From positions 37,329 to 101,328 of the forward strand of contig NZ_CANLRG010000010.1 of assembly GCF_947493565.1 (NCBI RefSeq): 64,000 nucleotides of DNA, written 5' to 3'. Below the pieces are notes generated by a model. It was not told where the DNA came from and did no database searches. It saw only the letters and a program-made list of their open reading frames with translations. Numbering within the stretch: the first letter of the stretch is position 1; each line of letters opens with the position of its first letter. Source of the stretch: an uncultured Lutibacter sp. GTDB lineage: Bacteria; Bacteroidota; Bacteroidia; Flavobacteriales; Flavobacteriaceae. A program made the position numbers and the translations under genes. This document shows positions 10,323 through 17,553 of the stretch, one piece after another.

Positions 10323-10898
10323 ATGGATTATATTATTATACTTATTGCAGCTGTTTTTGTAAATAACATTGTATTATCACAGTTTTTAGGAATTTGCCCT
10401 TTTCTTGGAGTTTCTAATAAAGTTTCAACATCTGTAGGGATGTCGGGTGCTGTATTGTTTGTAATGACCATAGCAACTATGGCAACTTACTTACTACATC
10501 AATATATTTTAGTCCCTGCTGGGTTAGACTATTTAAGAACCATTACATTTATACTAGTAATTGCAGCATTGGTGCAAATGGTTGAAATTATTTTGAAAAA
10601 AGTAAGTCCACCTTTATACCAAGCATTAGGTGTGTTTTTACCTTTAATTACCACAAACTGTGCTGTTTTAGGTGTAGCAATTTTAGCTTTAGGATTAGAA
10701 GGCGGAAGCTTGTTAAAAGCAGTGTTTTTTGCAGTAGCAAATTCAATAGGTTTTGCATTAGCATTAATTGTATTTGCAAGTATTAGAGAGTATTTAGAAT
10801 TGGCAAACATTCCTAAAGGAATGAAAGGTGTTCCAATAAATTTATTAGTAGCAGGATTATTATCGTTAGCTTTTTTAGGATTTACAGGTTTAGTTTAA
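10323..10898 (+). CDS. rnfA: RNF complex subunit A
   Basis: Integral membrane subunit (191 aa) related to NqrE and paired with RnfE. It shows the family motifs NNIVLSQFLGICPFLGVS and ITTNCAVLGVA. It is the last gene of the rseC-rnfBCDGEA set. No strong intrinsic terminator is visible in the 98 bp before rpsP. Confidence 0.95.
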   Translation: MDYIIILIAAVFVNNIVLSQFLGICPFLGVSNKVSTSVGMSGAVLFVMTIATMATYLLHQYILVPAGLDYLRTITFILVIAALVQMVEIILKKVSPPLYQALGVFLPLITTNCAVLGVAILALGLEGGSLLKAVFFAVANSIGFALALIVFASIREYLELANIPKGMKGVPINLLVAGLLSLAFLGFTGLV

Positions 10899-10938
10899 AA
10901 TATACTGAACGATAGCGTGTTATTTAAAAATATCTAAC

Positions 10939-10946
10939 TATATTTG
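10939..10946 (+). promoter_or_regulatory. Predicted rpsP promoter -7 box
   Basis: TATATTTG is a full match to the Bacteroidota -7 consensus TAnnTTTG, 50 bp before the rpsP start. A leader of roughly 45 nt would result. No experimental support. Confidence 0.45.
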
Positions 10947-10996
10947 CAAACTCAAAATTAATAACCAAGGTCGAGAACCTTAAAAATTAAAACAAA

Positions 10997-11581
10997 ATGC
11001 CAGTAAAAATTAGATTACAAAGACACGGTAAAAAAGGAAAACCATTTTATTGGATTGTAGCTGCAGATGCACGCTCAAAAAGAGATGGTAAATACTTAGA
11101 AAAAATTGGGACTTATAATCCTAATACAAATCCAGCTTCTATTGATTTAGATGTAGATGGTGCCGTAAAATGGTTGCAAAATGGTGCACAACCAACTGAC
11201 ACAGCAAAAGCAATTTTATCTTATAAAGGTGCAATGCTTAAAAATCACTTAGCAGGTGGTGTTAGAAAGGGAGCTTTAACAGAAGAGCAAGCAGAAGAAA
11301 AATTCCAAGCTTGGTTAGATGAAAAAACTGCTAAAATCAATGCTAAAAAAGAAGGTTTAACTAAAGCTGAAGCTGATGCGAAAGCAAAAGCATTAGCTGC
11401 TGAAGCTAAAATTAACGAAGAACGTGCTGCTGCTGCTAAAGAAGTAGAAGAAGCTGCAATTAAAGCTGAGGCAGATGCAAAAGCTGCTGCTAAAGCTGTA
11501 GAAGAAGTTGTTGAGGAGCAGGCTCCAGAAACAATTGATGATGCTCAAGCTGCTGCATCTGAAGAAGGAAAAGCAGAGTAA
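10997..11581 (+). CDS. rpsP: 30S ribosomal protein S16 with long C-terminal extension
   Basis: Ribosomal protein S16. Residues 1-80 are the conserved fold (MPVKIRLQRHGKKGKPFYWIV...). The remainder to residue 194 is an Ala/Glu/Lys-rich, probably helical extension, about twice the usual bacterial length of 80-90 aa; such tails are typical of flavobacterial S16. It is followed 17 bp later by rimM, the usual pairing. Confidence 0.96.
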   Translation: MPVKIRLQRHGKKGKPFYWIVAADARSKRDGKYLEKIGTYNPNTNPASIDLDVDGAVKWLQNGAQPTDTAKAILSYKGAMLKNHLAGGVRKGALTEEQAEEKFQAWLDEKTAKINAKKEGLTKAEADAKAKALAAEAKINEERAAAAKEVEEAAIKAEADAKAAAKAVEEVVEEQAPETIDDAQAAASEEGKAE

Positions 11582-11598
11582 CTAGTTATTTATCGATA

Positions 11599-12129
11599 AT
11601 GCGTAAAGAAGATTGTTTTTATTTAGGCAAAATCGTAAGAAAACATAGTTTTAAAGGTGAAGTTGTTGTCAAACTAGACACTGACGAACCTGAATTGTAT
11701 CAAAATTTGGAATCAGTATTTGTTGCTTTAGGCAATAATCTGGTTCCTTTTTTTATAGAAGAAAGTCTACTTCAAAAAGGAAATCAATTACGTATTAGGT
11801 TTGAAGATGTTGCTAATGAAGATGATGCGGACGCTATTATAGGTTCAGAATTATATTTGCCTTTAGAATTTCTTCCTAAGTTAAAAGGAAATAAATTCTA
11901 TTTTCACGAAATTATTGGTTTTGATATAGAAGATGTTAATTATGGTTATGTTGGAGTTGTAAAAGGAGTAAATGATAGTTCTGCACAACCGTTGTTTGAA
12001 ATTAACTCGAATGGAGTAGATGTGTTTATTCCAATGATTGACAACTTTATTAAAAAAGTGGATAGAGAAAACAACAAGATTATTGTTGAAACTCCAGAAG
12101 GTTTAATAGATTTGTATTTAAACCAATAA
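11599..12129 (+). CDS. rimM: Ribosome maturation factor RimM
   Basis: 16S rRNA processing factor (176 aa) needed for maturation of the 30S head. The N-terminal beta-barrel begins CFYLGKIVRKHSFKGEV, and the C-terminal PRC-barrel part contains YFHEIIGFDIED and PMIDNFIKKVD. It forms an operon with rpsP and ends 5 bp before tRNA-Ser. Confidence 0.95.
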   Translation: MRKEDCFYLGKIVRKHSFKGEVVVKLDTDEPELYQNLESVFVALGNNLVPFFIEESLLQKGNQLRIRFEDVANEDDADAIIGSELYLPLEFLPKLKGNKFYFHEIIGFDIEDVNYGYVGVVKGVNDSSAQPLFEINSNGVDVFIPMIDNFIKKVDRENNKIIVETPEGLIDLYLNQ

Positions 12130-12134
12130 AAAAT

Positions 12135-12222
12135 AGAGAGGTGGCCGAGTGGTCGAAGGCGCACGCCTGGAAAGTGTGTATACTCCAAAAGGGTATCGAG
12201 GGTTCGAATCCCTTCCTCTCTG
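12135..12222 (+). tRNA. tRNA-Ser(GGA)
   Basis: Full class II tRNA cloverleaf, read by hand. The 7-bp acceptor stem is AGAGAGG/CCTCTCT and the anticodon loop CTGGAAA gives anticodon GGA. There is a long variable arm (tactccaaaagggta), a T loop TTCGAAT and discriminator G; the 3' CCA is not encoded. The last 22 bases are shared with the repeat at 46470-46497, so the 3' end is the integration site of a mobile element. Confidence 0.96.
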
Positions 12223-12228
12223 CGAAAA
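12201..12228 (+). other. attL of element 1 (tRNA-Ser 3' end)
   Basis: This 28-bp sequence begins in the T stem of tRNA-Ser and runs six bases past its 3' end (GCGAAAA ending). It is identical to 46470-46497. A 13-bp core (CCTTCCTCTCTGC, 12211-12223) recurs at 57056-57068. Confidence 0.85.
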
Positions 12229-12325
12229 TGAACACAAATTGAATCAAAACACAGCAAACCATAGGTTTTACGGGGTTTTGAATTTTAGGAGTTAACAGAT
12301 ATATTGATTTAAATTCATTAAATAA

Positions 12326-12472
12326 GTCAACAAATCGGTCAACAAATAAAAAAAGTAAATTTGTTGACCGAATTATTGCTGTAGATACTGTAAATACTGA
12401 TAAAATGTATTTTTAAAAACGGTGAAACAGTACATAATTTAATGAGAATAAGGTAGGATTTGGTCAACAAAT
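12326..12472. repeat. Left arm-type repeats for the integrase
   Basis: GTCAACAAAT occurs at 12326-12335, 12338-12347 and 12463-12472, with an inverted copy at 12359-12368. The paired copy at 12326-12346 is repeated exactly over 21 bp at the other end of the element (46401-46421). Such repeats flanking the crossover site are typical of arm-type sites bound by the N-terminal domain of tyrosine integrases. Confidence 0.65.
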
Positions 12473-12518
12473 CTTATACATTTGTTACTAGGGCCAATAT
12501 CCATAGTTGATTTGACTT

Positions 12519-12552
12519 TCGTCTTTAAAAAAAGTTAAACTTAAAAAGACGA
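12519..12552 (+). promoter_or_regulatory. Hairpin in the integrase leader
   Basis: TCGTCTTT (12519-12526) and AAAGACGA (12545-12552) form an 8-bp inverted repeat ending five bases before the integrase ATG. It could mask the ribosome-binding region. An adjacent 14-bp motif (12509-12522) recurs inverted before the Xis-like gene. Confidence 0.35.
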
Positions 12553-12557
12553 CAACT

Positions 12558-13826
12558 ATGAAAACCCAAAACACTTTTTCAATCCTAATTTGGATTAATG
12601 CTTCACGTGCCAAAAATAACGAAGCGGATTTATTCGCAAGAATTACGGTTAATCAGAAACGAGTTAATATTAGCCTAAAAAGAAAAGTTCTTTTAGAATC
12701 TTGGGATAAATCTAAATCCAAAATTAAAGGAAACAGTCAAGAGGCTAGAGTTATCAATAATTATATTGACCAAACACAAGCTTCAATCTTCAAAGCATAC
12801 CAGGAATTAGTTAATGAAAGAAAATTAATAACAGCTGAAGCTATTAAAGCTCGATTTTTAGGAACCGACCAACAATATTATTCGCTTCAAAATATTATTG
12901 ATTATCATAATACTAATTTTGCTCACAAGTTAAATAAAGCCACACTTGGCCTTTATAAAACTACCCAGAGTTATTTAATGGAGTTCGTACTGAAAGAATA
13001 CAAAACTTCAGATATTTACTTGAGAGACCTAAATTATTCATTTGTTGTGCAATTTGACAATTTCTTAAGAGGCTATAAACTTTCAAGAAATAAGAAAAGA
13101 ATAGGTAATAATACCATCATAAAACACATTCAACGCTTAAGAAAAATGGTAACTATGGCCTTTCATATGGAATGGATAGAAAGAGACCCATTTGTTAAAT
13201 ATAAACCTTCATTTATTAAAAAGGAACGTGAGTTTTTATCAAAAAAAGAACTTGAAAGTATTGAAAACTATAGCACAGATATTGAACGTTTAGATTTAGT
13301 AAAGGATCTTTTTATTTTTAGCAGCTACACAGGTATTGCATATGTTGATATTATGAAGCTTAAAAAAGACAATGTGGTTTTTGGGATTGATGGTAATAAA
13401 TGGATAATTACCAAAAGACAAAAAACAAATACACCAGTGAAAATACCAATACTAGACCAAGCTCAATACTTAATTGATAAATACAGAAATAATGAAAGAG
13501 CAGCTCTAAATGGTACCGTTTTTCCTGCGTTATCAAATCAAAAATTAAATAGTTATTTAAAAGAAATAGCAGATGCTTGTAAGATTAAAAAGAACCTAAC
13601 ATTTCATATGGCGCGCCATACATTTGCAACTACAGTAACGCTAACAAATGGCGTTCCAATTGAAACCGTTTCTAAAATTTTAGGACACACAAAAATTGCT
13701 ACAACTCAAATTTATGCTAGAGTAATTGAAAGAAAAGTAAGTGATGATATGAATGCTTTAAAAGTGTTATTAAATACCAAATCAGAGCAAGGTTCAGAAG
13801 TAGTTCAGAAGAAATCTAACAGCTAA
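12558..13826 (+). CDS. int: Tyrosine integrase of element 1
   Basis: Site-specific recombinase (422 aa) that presumably inserts and excises the element at tRNA-Ser. It has an N-terminal arm-binding region, a SAM-like core-binding domain (about 110-210) and a catalytic domain (about 220-400). Catalytic residues visible are H350-x-x-R353, H377 (LGHTKIA) and nucleophile Y386. The motif where the first arginine is normally found reads TGIAYVD, with Ala in its place; loss of this ArgI is known in the CTnDOT integrase. It lies next to the tRNA end of the island as expected. Confidence 0.93.
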   Translation: MKTQNTFSILIWINASRAKNNEADLFARITVNQKRVNISLKRKVLLESWDKSKSKIKGNSQEARVINNYIDQTQASIFKAYQELVNERKLITAEAIKARFLGTDQQYYSLQNIIDYHNTNFAHKLNKATLGLYKTTQSYLMEFVLKEYKTSDIYLRDLNYSFVVQFDNFLRGYKLSRNKKRIGNNTIIKHIQRLRKMVTMAFHMEWIERDPFVKYKPSFIKKEREFLSKKELESIENYSTDIERLDLVKDLFIFSSYTGIAYVDIMKLKKDNVVFGIDGNKWIITKRQKTNTPVKIPILDQAQYLIDKYRNNERAALNGTVFPALSNQKLNSYLKEIADACKIKKNLTFHMARHTFATTVTLTNGVPIETVSKILGHTKIATTQIYARVIERKVSDDMNALKVLLNTKSEQGSEVVQKKSNS

Positions 13827-13881
13827 CTAATTTATAGTTTTTTTTTTATTTTTAAATGCTTAAAAAAATTGAAAAACCTAT

Positions 13882-14727
13882 ATGAAAAAAACTACTATTG
13901 CCTTTAATAGGTATAAAAAATCTATTGTATTAATTGAAAAATCTAATTTAAAAGATCTAACAATTTTAAAACAAGGTATTGTACTTTCAAGAACGTGTCT
14001 AAATGAATTTAGCACACTTGTAAGGACTAAAAAATTCCCTTCAAAAAAAGAAGAAATAACATTTTTTAAATATCAAAAACCGTATGTAGAAGGGAGACTC
14101 CAGTACTTTAAATGGTTACATAATTATTTACTTGAAAAACCAATTTCTGGTAACTCAAAACAACAGAAGTACATTAGCAATGAACTTGATAGGTTAGATA
14201 GCAGAAAATGGAAACAGTTGGAATTTGTAAAGTATTATAGGTTAAAAGAAGATAAACTAGACCACCTTTATTTTTTAAGAGATATCGAACAATTAGATTT
14301 ATTTATCGATAGCTCGCATCACTTTAAAGATCCGGAATTTACAACCAGTCACGATTACCTTGTATCAAAAATTATTGCACACGATTTATTAATTGCATTT
14401 TTTTCTAACGAGTTGAAAATACTTAAAAACAAGAAATCAAATGATGTAGTTATCGAAGAGGTTAAACCAGCCATTTTAAGAGATCTAAATTGGACAGGAA
14501 CTAAAACGGATTTAGTTGAATTAATTTTCGCTTTAAAAGAGTCAGGTGTTTTAAGAAATGGAAGAGCAGAACTAAAAAAAATTAAAAATGTAATTGAACT
14601 ACTTTTTGAAATTGAATTAGGTAATATTTATAAAGTTTTTGAGCAAATTAAAGCTAGAGAGAAAGATCAAACAAAATTTATAGATTCTTTAAAAATTGGA
14701 CTCATTAATAGAATTGAATCTAATTAA
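13882..14727 (+). CDS. RteC-like protein
   Basis: 281-aa protein resembling RteC, the regulator that activates excision genes of CTnDOT-type elements. The resemblance rests on its position between int and an excisionase-like gene, an overall helical, basic composition, and a C-terminal part (NWTGTKTDLVELIFALKESG, then a conserved-looking helical end) typical of the RteC domain. It is followed by a strong terminator. RteC binds DNA upstream of excision genes; the ACTACCTAA repeats between this gene and the Xis-like gene are a natural candidate target. Confidence 0.7.
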   Translation: MKKTTIAFNRYKKSIVLIEKSNLKDLTILKQGIVLSRTCLNEFSTLVRTKKFPSKKEEITFFKYQKPYVEGRLQYFKWLHNYLLEKPISGNSKQQKYISNELDRLDSRKWKQLEFVKYYRLKEDKLDHLYFLRDIEQLDLFIDSSHHFKDPEFTTSHDYLVSKIIAHDLLIAFFSNELKILKNKKSNDVVIEEVKPAILRDLNWTGTKTDLVELIFALKESGVLRNGRAELKKIKNVIELLFEIELGNIYKVFEQIKAREKDQTKFIDSLKIGLINRIESN

Positions 14728-14791
14728 AGTATTGTTGTTAAATTACTGTTTTAGTGTTGGTTATGGTTTTTATATGTTCTATAATAAATAG

Positions 14792-15011
14792 GACTACCTA
14801 ACGACTACCTAAAATTGAAAAAAAGAGATGATTTTTTATTAAAAAATCATCTCTTTTTATTTATAAACATACCTTTTTATTGAAATTGAATCCAGTGTGA
14901 TTATAAATTCTAACTTTTTTTAAAATTCAAAGTTTTTAAACTCTTGTCATTCAGTAAGTTAAAATTTTTAAAATGTTAAATTTTTTAGGTACTACCTAAT
15001 GACTACCTAAA
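14792..15011. repeat. Paired ACTACCTAA direct repeats
   Basis: Two 22-bp blocks (14792-14813 and 14990-15011) differ at two positions. Each contains two ACTACCTAA units spaced 11 bp apart, so both units face the same side of the helix. They flank the terminator of the RteC-like gene and precede the Xis-like gene. They may be a regulator operator or iteron-like sites. Confidence 0.5.
14821..14857 (+). terminator. Rho-independent terminator after the RteC-like gene
   Basis: A perfect 17-bp stem (AAAAGAGATGATTTTTT with its complement) and a 3-nt ATT loop, with a run of T in the right arm. It would work in both directions. Confidence 0.8.
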
Positions 15012-15093
15012 GATTCTCAATAGAACTTTTAAGCTTTGTAGCACGAAAGTCAAATCGCTATAAACAATTATTAATTTAAAAAATACTTAATCA

Positions 15094-15372
15094 ATGCCAA
15101 CACAAATTATAACAACTGATGATTTAAGAGAGTTTAAAATTGAACTATTAGATGACATTAAAAGTTTACTTCAAAAAACGACTGCTGCACCTCAAAAAAA
15201 ATATTTAAAATCAGCAGAATTAATGAAAATATTGAAAGTAAGTCCGGGAACACTTCAAACTTTAAGAATTAACGGAACACTACCGTACACAAAAATTGGA
15301 GGGATCATTTTCTACGATGCAGAAGAAATTGAAAACGTAATGAAAGAAAACAGTATTCATAACAAATTTTAA
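15094..15372 (+). CDS. Excisionase-like helix-turn-helix protein
   Basis: 92-aa DNA-binding protein. Residues 1-35 may form a short coiled coil, and residues 36-85 form a MerR/excisionase-type winged HTH (KYLKSAELMKILKVSPGTLQTLR, then LPYTKIGGIIFYDAEEIENV). In Bacteroidota mobile elements such proteins act as recombination directionality factors or regulators. Its place after int and rteC fits that role. Confidence 0.8.
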   Translation: MPTQIITTDDLREFKIELLDDIKSLLQKTTAAPQKKYLKSAELMKILKVSPGTLQTLRINGTLPYTKIGGIIFYDAEEIENVMKENSIHNKF

Positions 15373-15378
15373 GAATAA

Positions 15379-15405
15379 CGTCATTCTGAACCTGTTCAGA
15401 ATCTT
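15379..15405. repeat. REP-like palindrome (CTGAAC type)
   Basis: CGTCATTCTGAACCTG followed by TTCAGAATCTT; the arms ATTCTGAA/TTCAGAAT are perfect with a 4-nt loop. It is one of six related extragenic palindromes in element 1. Confidence 0.6.
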
Positions 15406-15419
15406 ACTATTTAGAGCCT

Positions 15420-16091
15420 ATGAATTACATAAAACATCTCAACGGTATCTTTCATCAATTTTCAAAAGATACTCGTTTAAATCCAACACATATTAGCCTA
15501 TATATTGCTTTATTTCAGATTTGGAATTACAATCGATTTCCAGATGAATTTTATATAAATCGAGAAGAAGTTATGAAGTTTTCTAAAATCGGTTCTAACA
15601 CAACATATCATCGTTGTATTAAAGAGTTAAGTCATTGGAAATACATTATTTATAGTCCTTCTCACAATCCGTTTAAAGGCAGTAAAGTGAAGTTGTTTAA
15701 TTTCAGTACAAGTGATAAGCAAGATTTGTATTTAGACTCTACCATAAATGAACAAGCGCTGGTATCTAATATAAACATTAATAAACATACTATAAACATA
15801 AATAAACCTCTCTCTCTAAAAAAGGTTTTCAATTTTTTTAAAAAAAAGGATTGGTCAGAAAAAGAAGCAGAAAAATTTTTCAATTACTACGAATCTGTAG
15901 GATGGAAAAAAGGAAACAATCCAATTGAAAATTGGCAAGCTGCAGCAGAGAGTTGGATGTTAAAAATAGACGAATTTACTATTTCAAAACGAAAAGAATC
16001 AAAAACAAATCAAAACACAGATTTACCACTTGACCATTTTCAAGACAACCTCCACACCAACCAAAACAAAAACTATAACGAACCTTTATAA
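15420..16091 (+). CDS. Replication-protein-like (DnaD/DnaT-type) protein
   Basis: 223 aa. The N-terminal half looks like a winged-helix domain (LNPTHISLYIALFQIWNYNR, then INREEVMKFSKIGSNTTYHRC). After a variable linker, the C-terminal part has the pattern FFNYYESVGWKKGNNPIENW followed by QAAAESW, which resembles the DnaD/DnaT-type segment that binds DNA or helicase loaders in phage replisome organisers. The next gene is a DnaC-like ATPase, which supports a role in starting replication of the excised element. The assignment is by motif only. Confidence 0.6.
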   Translation: MNYIKHLNGIFHQFSKDTRLNPTHISLYIALFQIWNYNRFPDEFYINREEVMKFSKIGSNTTYHRCIKELSHWKYIIYSPSHNPFKGSKVKLFNFSTSDKQDLYLDSTINEQALVSNININKHTININKPLSLKKVFNFFKKKDWSEKEAEKFFNYYESVGWKKGNNPIENWQAAAESWMLKIDEFTISKRKESKTNQNTDLPLDHFQDNLHTNQNKNYNEPL

Positions 16092-16097
16092 GATTCT

Positions 16098-16124
16098 GTC
16101 ATTTCTGCGTAGGCAGGAATCTCA
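16098..16124. repeat. REP-like palindrome (CCTGCGTAGGCAGG type)
   Basis: GTCATTTCTGCGTAGGCAGG then AATCTCA. It is a slightly degenerate copy of the 40542-40568 element. It lies just after the stop of the replication-like gene. Confidence 0.55.
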
Positions 16125-16144
16125 TCATTTGGAAAATAAAAACT

Positions 16145-16819
16145 ATGAAACCACAACCACACATAAAAATCGAAGGAATATCAAAATTCCAAATAGGAGA
16201 AATAAGAAACAACACAGTCCATTACGATTTTGAAAAAATAAAAACCTACCTCAACATCAAAGGTCACATACTATTCGGTAAAAATTTCAAAATCTACAAT
16301 GAAGACGAACCTCTACTTTTCAAACTATGCAATTACTTTATCCAGGATCATTATAGTTGTGCACAAATGGGAATAGACACCAATAAAGGATTATTACTAT
16401 CTGGCCCAGTAGGTTGTGGAAAAACATCACTAATGAAATTACTTTTACATCTAGCGCCACACAAAACTAATTACGAACTCATTCCCTCCAGGAATATTGT
16501 TTTCAATTTCAATGCAAAAGGTTATGCTGTTTTTGAAAAATACAATCAAACTCAAAACTATTGTTTCGATGATTTAGGAGTAGAACCAACAGGTAGCCAC
16601 TACGCAAAAGAGTGCAATGTATTAGGTGAAATCTTGCTCTCTCGTTACGATTTATTTATGCGTAATCCTGAACGCAGTCAGAAGGTGTTAACCCACATAA
16701 CCACGAACCTCAACGCGCAAGAAATTGAAAAACGTTACGGAAACAGGGTGAGAAGCAGAATGAGAACAATGTTTAATTTAATTAGCTTTGATGAAAACTC
16801 AATTGATAAAAGAAAATAA
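16145..16819 (+). CDS. DnaC-like AAA+ ATPase
   Basis: 224-aa AAA+ ATPase of the DnaC/IstB helicase-loader type. Walker A is GPVGCGKTS (residues about 88-96), Walker B is YCFDDLG, sensor I is HITTNLNAQEIEKRYG, and an arginine-rich RVRSRMRTMF follows. Coupled with the preceding DnaD/DnaT-like gene, it probably loads the host replicative helicase on the excised circular element. An IstB-like function is unlikely because no transposase is adjacent. Confidence 0.75.
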   Translation: MKPQPHIKIEGISKFQIGEIRNNTVHYDFEKIKTYLNIKGHILFGKNFKIYNEDEPLLFKLCNYFIQDHYSCAQMGIDTNKGLLLSGPVGCGKTSLMKLLLHLAPHKTNYELIPSRNIVFNFNAKGYAVFEKYNQTQNYCFDDLGVEPTGSHYAKECNVLGEILLSRYDLFMRNPERSQKVLTHITTNLNAQEIEKRYGNRVRSRMRTMFNLISFDENSIDKRK

Positions 16820-16828
16820 CTTTTTATT

Positions 16829-16857
16829 CGTCACCCTGAACTTGGTTCAGGGTCCCA
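16829..16857. repeat. REP-like palindrome (CTGAAC type)
   Basis: ACCCTGAAC-TTG-GTTCAGGGT is a perfect 9-bp stem (16833-16853) within a CGTC...CCCA frame. Same family as 15379, 38604 and 38856. Confidence 0.6.
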
Positions 16858-16897
16858 CCAATTATATTAGGTTGTTTGTTGTGGAATGAAAAAACAA

Positions 16898-16921
16898 AAC
16901 CCACTTCAAGAGAAGTGGGTT
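16898..16921. terminator. Hairpin before the metal-resistance block
   Basis: AACCCACTTC-AAGA-GAAGTGGGTT is a perfect 10-bp stem. An A-tract follows on the + strand, and on the - strand the hairpin is followed by TTTTG and a T run. It could insulate the metal genes from the integration module. A tiny open frame (MKKIRPMKT) starts 15 bp later; I do not call it a gene. Confidence 0.5.
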
Positions 16922-17078
16922 AAAAAAAATTGCTATGAAAAAGATTAGGCCTATGAAAACCTAAGACTCAAATATAGTATTATCTTCCTAAAAATAAAAA
17001 AAAACATTTTTCTATTTTGTAGTATTAAACAAAATCAAACTACCTTAAAAAGTAGTTAATATAATGCGTTAACTTATT

Positions 17079-17113
17079 TGCAATGCCATTGCATTAAATA
17101 ATTTATATATTTG
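17079..17113 (+). promoter_or_regulatory. Fur-family 7-1-7 box and promoter of the CzcA operon
   Basis: TGCAATG-C-CATTGCA (17079-17093) is a perfect 7-1-7 inverted repeat, the layout of Fur, Zur and PerR boxes. It is followed by TATATTTG (17106-17113), a full Bacteroidota -7 box. The next gene starts at 17119, so the transcript would be nearly leaderless. A degenerate copy of the box lies at 23513-23527, just after the Fur-family gene of the same operon. Confidence 0.6.
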
Positions 17114-17118
17114 CTACA

Positions 17119-17430
17119 ATGAAATTTATAGCATTCATATTTTCAATTTATATTCTCGCACTTAATTTTGCACCTTGTGTAGATAATAGTGAAATTGATG
17201 ATAATGTTAAAACAGAAATTTCACAAACTAATGGTGACGAGCATCAACATCAAGATTCAGATTTATGCTCCCCTTTTTGTATGTGTCATTGTTGTCATAT
17301 TAATGTAATACAGTTTCAATTCACTTATACAAAACTTGATGTAAATAATTATTATACTCAAAATTTCTTCTACCTAAACGGTTTAGAAACAAATTATTCT
17401 ACTTCTATTTTACAGCCTCCAAGGGCATAA
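17119..17430 (+). CDS. Small secreted Cys/His-rich protein (DUF6660-like)
   Basis: 103 aa with an N-terminal hydrophobic signal (MKFIAFIFSIYILALNFAPC) and a metal-binding-looking centre, HQHQDSDLC then CMCHCCH. I recall this type as DUF6660, found upstream of RND metal pumps in flavobacteria; the number is from memory. It probably binds or senses metal in the periplasm. It is first in the CzcA operon, directly behind the Fur-type box. A similar arrangement recurs at 26203 before the second pump. Confidence 0.65.
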   Translation: MKFIAFIFSIYILALNFAPCVDNSEIDDNVKTEISQTNGDEHQHQDSDLCSPFCMCHCCHINVIQFQFTYTKLDVNNYYTQNFFYLNGLETNYSTSILQPPRA

Positions 17431-17464
17431 TTCAGTTTTATCTAGGATAATTATATCCAATTTT

Positions 17465-17480
17465 GAACCTTTAAAGGTTC
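17465..17480 (+). terminator. Palindrome in the CzcA leader (possible attenuator)
   Basis: GAACCTTTAAAGGTTC is a perfect 16-nt palindrome followed by TTTTC, between the small secreted gene and the pump gene. It could be a weak terminator or an mRNA processing/attenuation site lowering pump expression relative to the first gene. Confidence 0.4.
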
Positions 17481-17553
17481 TTTTCAACTCGAGTAATTCT
17501 AATTTTATTAGAAGAATTGAATCAAAAAGTTTAACTGAATTAACACCTTTTCT

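Larger units (their letters stand above)
12229..12557. other. Left end of element 1, integrase-binding region, no gene
   Basis: A 329-bp stretch between the attachment site and the integrase. It holds four copies of the GTCAACAAAT motif and a hairpin against the integrase start. I see no strong hairpin-plus-T-tract terminator between tRNA-Ser and the integrase; the best hairpin (AAACC/GGTTT near 12256-12271) is weak. Confidence 0.6.
14728..15093. other. Regulatory gap between rteC-like and xis-like genes
   Basis: 366 bp with no gene. It contains the terminator of the RteC-like gene, two pairs of ACTACCTAA repeats, and a 14-bp motif (15043-15056) that is the exact reverse complement of 12509-12522 in the integrase leader. 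Confidence 0.6.

Noticed and set aside
11946..12262. Open frames on the - strand over rimM and tRNA-Ser
   Set aside because: They are antisense to rimM and run through the tRNA gene.
16030..16233. 67-codon open frame between the two replication genes
   Set aside because: Overlaps both supported genes in another frame and translates a REP-like palindrome.
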